In this document: in pieces, positions 1 through 4,426 of the stretch | Layout: each line of letters starts with the position of its first letter | How positions within the stretch are numbered: position 1 is the stretch's first letter | DNA from: Thermodesulfobacteriota bacterium | GTDB lineage: Bacteria > Desulfobacterota > DSM-4660 > Desulfatiglandales > HGW-15 | Assembly: GCA_025454125.1 (NCBI GenBank) | Contig: JALOPA010000140.1 | Span: 1 to 9,736 of the forward strand | Reading direction: 5' to 3' | Length of the DNA: 9,736 nt | Position numbers and translations under genes: made by a program | Notes under the pieces: model-generated | Databases searched by the model: none | Told to the model about the DNA's origin: nothing | The model's input: only the letters and a program-made list of their open reading frames with translations

Positions 1-672
1 AAACTTGATCATGATCGGTGGCCCGCACACAATCGCTATCGCATTCTCCGCACTCGTGATCTTCTGCTTCGTGATCGTGGGCACAAACCCCACGTTGTAC
101 TTCCAGTTGGGGTCTGTCGTCCCATCCACCGTGATGTGCATTTGGATGTCGTCCCGCCTCTCCCACTCGGCCAGCTCTTCCTTGTAAAGCAGCAACCCCG
201 GTGTCCTCGCCCCGTACACCACCGTGATGTCCTTGAACTTGGGCCGGTTCTCAGGGTGAAGCATGTACACAATGCTCGATCTCAGGGTGGTGAAGGCAAA
301 CCCTCCCCCGATGATCACTACGTTCTTCCCTTCCATCTCCTCCCACGGGTACCAGTTCCCCATGGGACCCCTCACCCCCATCACATACCCTTCCTTCATC
401 ATGTGAAGATGGGTGGTCACCAATCCTACCTCGTTCACGGTAAAGGACAGGAATCCTTTCTCTGTGGGAGAGGAGGCTATTCCAATAGGGATTTCTCCTT
501 TCCCGGGCACAGAAAGCTCGGCAAACTGCCCGGGGATGTATTTGAACTTCTCTTCGTCCTCAGGGTTCAGGAAGACCAGCTTGAAGGTCTTGAGCTTCAG
601 GTCTTCCGTCTCCGTCACGATCTGATCGATTCGAACGGGATATGGGAGATAAGGGTTATCGATATGATTCAT
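1..672 (-). CDS. flxA: FlxA-like FAD/NAD(P)-binding oxidoreductase subunit, partial
   Basis: The reading frame is open from ATG at 672 to the left edge (224 codons, C-terminus missing). It resembles the ferredoxin-reductase-fold subunits called FlxA, hydrogenase gamma or sulfite reductase B, which exchange electrons between NAD(P)H and iron-sulfur partners in the cytoplasm. Visible features are an N-terminal FAD barrel with YIPGQFAELSVPG and the flavin-site stretch PIGIASSP (about residues 46-70), then a nucleotide-binding loop VVIIGGGFAFTTLRS (about 118-132), and near the edge IVCGPPIMIKF, the usual NAD-binding CGPP signature. A C-terminal 2Fe-2S cysteine cluster is expected beyond the window. 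The start is supported by an upstream GAGGTG about 11 bases away. It is the last operon gene visible and is separated from flxB by 234 bases largely made of heptad repeats. No lesion is seen. The family is confident; the Flx assignment rests on context. Confidence 0.85.
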   Translation of the reverse strand, partial: MNHIDNPYLPYPVRIDQIVTETEDLKLKTFKLVFLNPEDEEKFKYIPGQFAELSVPGKGEIPIGIASSPTEKGFLSFTVNEVGLVTTHLHMMKEGYVMGVRGPMGNWYPWEEMEGKNVVIIGGGFAFTTLRSSIVYMLHPENRPKFKDITVVYGARTPGLLLYKEELAEWERRDDIQMHITVDGTTDPNWKYNVGFVPTITKQKITSAENAIAIVCGPPIMIKF

Positions 673-720
673 GCGTTTGCTTACACCTCTTTATTTCGGA
701 GTCAAAACGTGTAGCGAGTC

Positions 721-907
721 GGTGCAAGGTACAAGGTCCACGGTGCGCGGAAGACAAGGGCAATCACAAAAACATGAAATGAGAAAAAGACGGCACCCTG
801 AACACGAAGTACTGAAAAAACTCCGCATGCTGTTTCCCTTGTACCTTGCACCCTGTACCTTGAACCGTCTTCCGTGTCCCCTGCACCCTGTACCCTGAAC
901 CGTCTTC
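721..907. repeat. Heptad repeat island 1, inverted and asymmetric
   Basis: This fills most of the flxB-flxA gap. On the plus strand five consecutive 7-bp units of the GGTGCAA/GGTACAA type run from 721 to 755. After a unique spacer (about 756-837) comes the inverted array at 838-907, which read on the minus strand is ten uninterrupted 7-bp units (types GTGCAAG, GTACAGG, GTTCAGG, GAAGACG, GGACACG). Within that arm GAAGACG occurs at 901-907 and again at 866-872, each followed by GTTCAGG or GTTCAAG, giving a 35-bp higher-order period. The array touches the flxB stop codon: the last heptad shares one base with TAG. In the operon mRNA the two arms could pair into a long imperfect hairpin. Confidence 0.85.
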
Positions 908-1856
908 TAGTAACTGTTCATCCTCTCCGCCACTTCTCTAATATCGATGTTCACCGGGCAGTACTTGACACACCGGCCGCACCCCGAGCACTGGATTCCG
1001 CTTTCGTACTTGTCCACATAGTACTTGAGCTTGTGCATGAACCTCTGCCTCACCCTGTGAGCCTTCTTGTCCCTGGGGTTGTGCCCTGAGCCGTGAAGGG
1101 TGAACAATGGGAACATGCAGGAATCCCAGTTCCTGATCCGGTCCCCCTGCGTCCCCGTCACCTCGTCCTGGATGTCAAAGCACCAGCACGTGGGACACAA
1201 AAAGGTGCATGTCCCGCAGTTCAGACACGCAAAACCCACCTCCTCCCAGAAAGGGGCGGAGAACAGGGTGTTGATGACTTTGGACTTCAGCTGATCCGTA
1301 GGGACCTTCTTCGAGAACTTCTCACCGGCTGACTTCTTGAGAGCTTCTGCCTTTTCCTTTACGCTCCCGTCGGCAGCTTCGCCCCCCTCCATCTTGCCGA
1401 GAAAAGCTTCACCCTTTGGGGTAATAGCACGGGCAAGGTAAGAGTCCCCCAGATCATATAGCACCGCATCCAGGTACTCCTCTGCAAAGGGGCCTCCTCC
1501 CACAGAAGCGCAAAAGCAGGAGGCGCAGGGCTCGTTGCACCCCAGCCCTATGAGCGTCGTCGCCTCAAAGCGCTTCACCCACCAGGGGTCCTTGTACTCC
1601 GCATTGTCAAAGTTGCGCTTCACGATCTGATACCCATGGGCATCTTCACTTCAAACATCCGCTCCGACTGAGGGTACATCACCCCCTTGGGCGACAGCCT
1701 CGTGTTCTGATACCCAAAGTCAGGATCCTTCCCGTTATCCAGAGCCTTGAACAGGTGAATGTCCCCTTCCTTCACGGGCACAAGCACCTGGTAAGAGTCC
1801 CTCAGTTTGCGCAGGGCTGAGATAAAGACGGGTTTGGAATATGTTTTCTCAAGCAT
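907..1856 (-). pseudogene. flxB: FlxB-like 2x[4Fe-4S] ferredoxin subunit, disrupted by an internal deletion and frameshift
   Basis: Two minus-strand frames together encode one protein of the anaerobic sulfite reductase A / hydrogenase beta-like ferredoxin family, expected to carry electrons between FlxA and the Hdr core. The first frame (1620-1856, 78 codons, ATG with GAAGG upstream) contains the family's SPKGVMYPQSERMFE stretch. It then ends at TGA. The next frame (907 to about 1640) continues with YQIVKRNFDN, DPWWVKRFEATTLIGLGC and GCNEPCASCFCASVGGGPF. Two cluster motifs follow: CLNCGTCTFLCPTC (about residues 133-146 of this part) and CSGCGRCVKYCP (212-223). Family members normally have an intervening segment with a G-[VI]-R-P-C-D motif between these parts, and none is present here. 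I infer a deletion of roughly 25-40 codons, out of frame, at about 1623-1645. If taken literally the sequence gives two overlapping ORFs with a GTGA junction. Either a dead gene or an assembly error is possible. Confidence 0.75.
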
Positions 1857-1907
1857 AAGTCATACCTTCATGTTTCTTGCTCATCAGAAAATTGGGGTAT
1901 GCAAGAT

Positions 1908-2055
1908 GGTTCAAGGTGCAAGGTATAAGGTGCAGGGTATAAGGTTCGAGGTACAAGGTGCAAGGGAACTCCAATTGAGTGAATTTGGAGTCTTTACCGT
2001 GAACCCTCAACCTTGTGCCTTGCACCTTGCACCTCATACCTTGCACCTTGCACCT
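1908..2055. repeat. Heptad repeat island 2, near-symmetric cruciform
   Basis: This is the clearest of the three arrays. From 1908 to 1970 the plus strand carries nine 7-bp units in perfect phase, mostly GGTGCAA, GGTATAA, GGTACAA and GGTTCAA. A short hairpin, CTCCAATT / AATTTGGAG (about 1969-1990), sits at the apex. From 1996 to 2055 the same units run in the opposite orientation up to the flxC stop codon (TAA at 2056-2058, followed directly by AGGTGCAAGG on the minus strand). The two arms are therefore complementary through most of their length and could form a hairpin of about 60 bp per arm in the operon mRNA or as DNA. It lies between flxC and flxB. There is no coding evidence; the frames through it give only a repetitive peptide produced by the 7-bp period. 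Confidence 0.9.
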
Positions 2056-3009
2056 TTATCTTATAAACTCATTGTAATCGTCCGGCCGGTACACATCCAA
2101 CGGAGGCCTCTGATCCAAATTTAACCCCGCCTCCCACGCGTAGTACTGCTTCGCATCCTTGTTGAGCTTCTTCGTAAACTGCCTCATGGAGATCCCCACC
2201 GGACACACTCTCTCGCATGCCCCGCAGTCCGTGCACCGACCCGCACAGTGATAGGCCCTCAGAAAGTGAAACGTCTGGGTGTCCGTTGGATCATTGCTCT
2301 TCCCCACCCACTGGGGCCTCGATTCATCCACAAAGCACGTCGGGCAATAACACAAGGGACAGGCGTTCCGGCAGGCATAACACCTCAAACACTTGGATAC
2401 GAGCTGAGCGAAGAAAGCTCCCTTCTTCTCAGAATCCATCCCCTCGATGCTCTCCACGTCACTGAAGGGGTTCACCCCTTCCTGCTCAGGCACAGGATCG
2501 GCTATCAGTTCATCGTAGATCACAGGGTTTCGGTGCAGGCACACCGCACAGTTCCTCTGCAAGAAATCCTTCTTCTTGAAGCTCTGGCTGAACCCTGCTC
2601 CCTTCACCAAGAACTCCTCCCCCTCCTCCTCCACATCCAGAATCTCCTTCTGACCCACGGCCCTCGTCACCGCACGGTGATCGATCATGCCCTTGCAGGG
2701 GATCCCGATGATGTAGAGCTGCTCCCTCTTGATCTGGTTCTCCAGAATGTGGGTCACGATGTTACGGGAATTGCAGCCCGTAGCTATGATCCCGATCTTC
2801 TCCGTCCTCTTGGTCAGATAGTTGCAAAGATTGAGCCCGCAGTGGCTGTCCCAGTGAAGGAGCTTCGCCTCATCCGCCTTGCGGATCAGCACCGGCTGGT
2901 TCATCATAGGCACAGTCCCTTTGCGGTACCCGATGAATACCTCCACCTTCCCTTCTGCAAGAAGCGCTTTGGCTCTCTCTCTGATCTTTTCTGCGTACTC
3001 TCGCATCAT
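2056..3009 (-). CDS. flxC: FlxC-like 2x[4Fe-4S] iron-sulfur protein with F420-hydrogenase-beta-like N-terminus
   Basis: An intact 317-codon gene. The N-terminal half resembles the beta-subunit fold of F420 hydrogenase/dehydrogenase proteins, with conserved-looking GCNSRNIVTHI, GIPCKGMIDH and CAVCLHRNPVIYDEL stretches (about residues 75-170). The C-terminal half has two ferredoxin motifs, CLRCYACRNACPLCYCPTC (207-225, with extra cysteines) and CTDCGACERVCP (259-270). It is a cytoplasmic electron-transfer subunit, probably relaying between FlxB and MvhD/HdrA. The gene begins with ATGATG. The first ATG overlaps the mvhD stop in an ATGA junction, which implies translational coupling, and GAGGTGG lies just upstream. 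The stop codon is directly followed by heptad repeat island 2. No frameshift is seen, unlike both neighbours. Calling it FlxC rests on gene order; the family assignment as a dicluster ferredoxin protein is secure. Confidence 0.8.
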   Translation of the reverse strand: MMREYAEKIRERAKALLAEGKVEVFIGYRKGTVPMMNQPVLIRKADEAKLLHWDSHCGLNLCNYLTKRTEKIGIIATGCNSRNIVTHILENQIKREQLYIIGIPCKGMIDHRAVTRAVGQKEILDVEEEGEEFLVKGAGFSQSFKKKDFLQRNCAVCLHRNPVIYDELIADPVPEQEGVNPFSDVESIEGMDSEKKGAFFAQLVSKCLRCYACRNACPLCYCPTCFVDESRPQWVGKSNDPTDTQTFHFLRAYHCAGRCTDCGACERVCPVGISMRQFTKKLNKDAKQYYAWEAGLNLDQRPPLDVYRPDDYNEFIR

Positions 3010-3203
3010 GCCACCTCAGCCCTTCCCTTAATCAGGTGCTTTGCCGGTCCAAGGGCGACTATGTCCTTGGCCACGGCTTGCGCGACCTCGACGAACTTGG
3101 TCGCTTCAGCAGAAGATATCCATGAAAACTGCACCCTGCCAGGCTCCATTCCCGTGTGCTCCAGCAGCCCTTTCAAGAGAGTGAACTTCCGTCGTGCGTA
3201 GTA

Positions 3204-3220
3204 ATTACCTTCCAGGTAAT
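3204..3220 (-). promoter_or_regulatory. Candidate bacterial SECIS hairpin
   Basis: On the minus-strand mRNA, AUUACC and GGUAAU form a perfect 6-bp stem around the loop UGGAA. The stem starts 16 bases after the in-frame UGA (3237-3239) and the loop is about 22 bases after it. This distance and the G-containing small apical loop fit bacterial SECIS elements. The hairpin lies within codons for CHYLEGNY, so part of the complementarity could be a by-product of coding. The lower stem is not convincing. Confidence 0.45.
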
Positions 3221-3236
3221 GGCAGTCTCCGGGGTG

Positions 3237-3239
3237 TCA
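3237..3239 (-). other. In-frame UGA, probable selenocysteine codon of mvhD
   Basis: The codon order on the minus strand reads Ser-Gly-TGA-His-Pro-Gly-Asp-Cys-His-Tyr. Cysteine is the usual residue here, and Sec at this position is known in archaeal VhuD and reported for related bacterial MvhD-like proteins such as BamF. The frame stays open and family-like for about 76 codons downstream, which argues against a true stop. A TGC-to-TGA mutation in an already damaged gene is the alternative. Confidence 0.65.
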
Positions 3240-3451
3240 CCCGGATACCCAGACTCCGTCAGCGCCATTGCGAAGGGCGGCCAGAATGAACTTGGCACGC
3301 GGATGATTCTGAAATGGGGTGGGTACTGAAGGCGGCTCACGCCTGCCAGATCCGCCGCACCGTAGCTGCACCAGTTGCAGAGGAATGCCGTTATCTTAGG
3401 ATTCCAATCGTTCATGTATCACTCCAAAAAGCCTCATGGATCTCACTTGCC

Positions 3452-3489
3452 ACTCGTCCGTGGTCCGTGGTCAGTTGTCCGTTGTCAAT
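3452..3489. repeat. Heptad repeats, island 3a (GGTCCGT family)
   Basis: A short run of about five 7-bp units of type GTCCGTG, GTCAGTT and GTCCGTT on the plus strand, upstream of the mvhD ribosome binding site. The sequence family differs from islands 1 and 2 but has the same period. No inverted partner is seen nearby, so this may be the remnant of a larger inverted array. Confidence 0.7.
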
Positions 3490-3513
3490 GCAGAAGAGCT
3501 TCTCCGTCTCCAG

Positions 3514-3642
3514 CCGCAAGTCGCTTGTTGCAGGTCGCAGGTTGCTTGTTGCGGGTAGCATGTTGCAGGTTGCTTGTTGTAAGAAGATGAAAATCATTCT
3601 CTTGTCGTTCCAACCTGCGACGTGCCACCTGCAACCTGCGGT
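3514..3642. repeat. Heptad repeats, island 3b (TTGCAGG family), inverted
   Basis: Ten consecutive 7-bp units without any indel occupy 3514-3583 on the plus strand (types TTGCAGG, TTGCTTG, TCGCAGG, TAGCATG). A loop of about 25 bases follows. Then comes an inverted arm at about 3609-3642, whose minus-strand reading is GTTGCAG, GTGGCAC and GTCGCAG units. The arm starts four bases after the hdrC-like stop codon (TGA, 3646-3648). With island 3a it fills the hdrC-mvhD gap. Confidence 0.85.
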
Positions 3643-3645
3643 ATT

Positions 3646-4170
3646 TCAGCGTTGCGCGGCTCTTCCGCCTCCGGCGAGCTTGTGCAAAACGGAGAGATAC
3701 TTGTCCTTCTTGCAGTTCGGACACTCGTAGAGGAGTTCCGTATTCCCGTTGCCGTTCAGCGTGGCCTCCAGGATTTGGAGCTGCTTCTTCGGCATCAGGT
3801 AGGCGCCGCAAATCTTGCAGGAATAGGCATGTTCGCTGTACCCATGGGACATCAGCAGCTGTCTGAAAGCGGTCATGAAGTTCTGAAAATCCACTCCCGA
3901 GGGGCAAAAGAAAGTGCACTGAGTACATGCCCAGCAGTACCAAATCGCCTCATCATCAATGCCGTCAGGGTCAAAACACAGGCGCTCCACCATGCTTCTC
4001 GTGCCCCGATTGTGCACATACTCTCCATAGAGGTTAACCATCGGGCATACGGCCGAACACTTCCCGCATTCCACGCACAGGTTGAGGTGGTTCGCCTCCA
4101 TGAGAGCCTGAATGCCTTCCCTGAGATCTGCTGTCGCCGTTTTCTTCTCTTTTCTTGCTGCTTGCTGCAT
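3646..4170 (-). CDS. hdrC: HdrC-like 2x[4Fe-4S] protein with C-terminal Cys-pair (zinc-ribbon-like) extension
   Basis: An intact 174-codon gene. HdrC subunits are small cytoplasmic ferredoxin-like proteins linking HdrA to the catalytic HdrB. Two cluster motifs are clear: CVECGKCSAVCP (residues 32-43) and CWACTQCTFFCPSG (79-92), with the helical stretch between them typical of HdrC. After the second motif there is an extension with CKIC (118-121) and CPNC (150-153). Two CxxC pairs 30 residues apart suggest a rubredoxin-like or zinc-ribbon metal knot. The start at 4170 is backed by AGAGGTG seven bases upstream. It is separated from hdrA2 by 256 bases carrying REP-like hairpins, and its stop codon is followed at once by heptad repeats. 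No HdrB gene accompanies it here, so its partner is uncertain. The last residues (GGGRAAQR) look unstructured. Confidence 0.8.
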   Translation of the reverse strand: MQQAARKEKKTATADLREGIQALMEANHLNLCVECGKCSAVCPMVNLYGEYVHNRGTRSMVERLCFDPDGIDDEAIWYCWACTQCTFFCPSGVDFQNFMTAFRQLLMSHGYSEHAYSCKICGAYLMPKKQLQILEATLNGNGNTELLYECPNCKKDKYLSVLHKLAGGGRAAQR

Positions 4171-4293
4171 TGTTCATCACCTCTTGATTATGCGCTCTTA
4201 CGAGCAGCTCAAAATGCCGGAATGAACCTCAATATCTTCTTTTGCCTTTCGTCTATTGACGCGTTCGTAATAAGTCGAAAATGGTCCTTTTCC

Positions 4294-4412
4294 GTCATTC
4301 CGGCGAATCCGCCTGAGGCGGATGAAAGCCGGAATCCAGTGTTCTTGCAGTGTTCGGAAGTCCCTGGACCCCGGTTCTTGTCCGCCTCTGGCGGGTTCAC
4401 CGGGGTGACGAC
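4294..4412. repeat. Pair of REP-like palindromic elements in opposite orientation
   Basis: The first element (4294-4341) begins GTCATTCCGGCGAATC and ends GCCGGAATCCAG; the inner palindrome is CCGCCTGAGGCGG. The second (4364-4412) begins CTGGACCCCGGTTC and ends ACCGGGGTGACGAC around TCCGCCTCTGGCGGG, so it is a diverged inverted copy. Both belong to the widespread class with outer GTCATTCC and GGAATCCAG arms around a hairpin. The pair fills the gap just downstream of the hdrA2 stop, where it could stabilise or terminate the operon mRNA. Confidence 0.75.
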
Positions 4413-4426
4413 TTTTTACAGGCGCA

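Larger units (their letters stand above)
3006..3415 (-). pseudogene. mvhD: MvhD/FlxD-like hydrogenase iron-sulfur subunit, putative selenoprotein, frame broken
   Basis: MvhD/FlxD proteins are small (about 130-150 aa) 2Fe-2S proteins that dock on HdrA and deliver electrons to its flavin. The start at 3415 (GGAG seven bases upstream) gives [18 protein letters not shown] and RIIRV (residues 11-40), typical of the family. The frame is then lost at about 3296. It resumes two bases offset as [18 protein letters not shown], then an in-frame TGA (3237-3239), then [18 protein letters not shown] and a normal C-terminus ending at TGA 3006-3008. The family motif is G-C-H-P-G-D-C-H-Y, so TGA stands at the first Cys and probably encodes selenocysteine. 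The conserved M-C-S-G-R-V-D-P segment expected between RIIRV and KFIL is missing, about 25 bases. A naive gene caller would report a meaningless 80-codon ORF at 3173-3415. The stop overlaps the flxC start. Confidence 0.8.

Noticed and set aside
1807..2124. Open frames through heptad island 2 on both strands (also 1849-2046 minus) encoding repetitive peptides such as KVQGARYKVQG
   Set aside because: A 7-bp period in DNA yields a 7-residue repeat in any frame without stops. No ribosome binding site is seen, and the frames overlap real genes. They are by-products of the repeat.
2248..3201. 317-codon plus-strand open frame opposite flxC
   Set aside because: It is a shadow of the conserved dicluster ferredoxin gene on the other strand, without motifs.
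3173..3415. 80-codon minus-strand frame read literally as a complete small protein
   Set aside because: Only its first 40 residues resemble a family (MvhD). The rest is out-of-frame reading of the downstream mvhD sequence after the deletion.
721..3642. Heptad islands as CRISPR arrays
   Set aside because: CRISPR arrays need repeats of about 23-40 bases with unique spacers of similar size. These are contiguous 7-bp units in inverted arrangement, and no cas genes are present.
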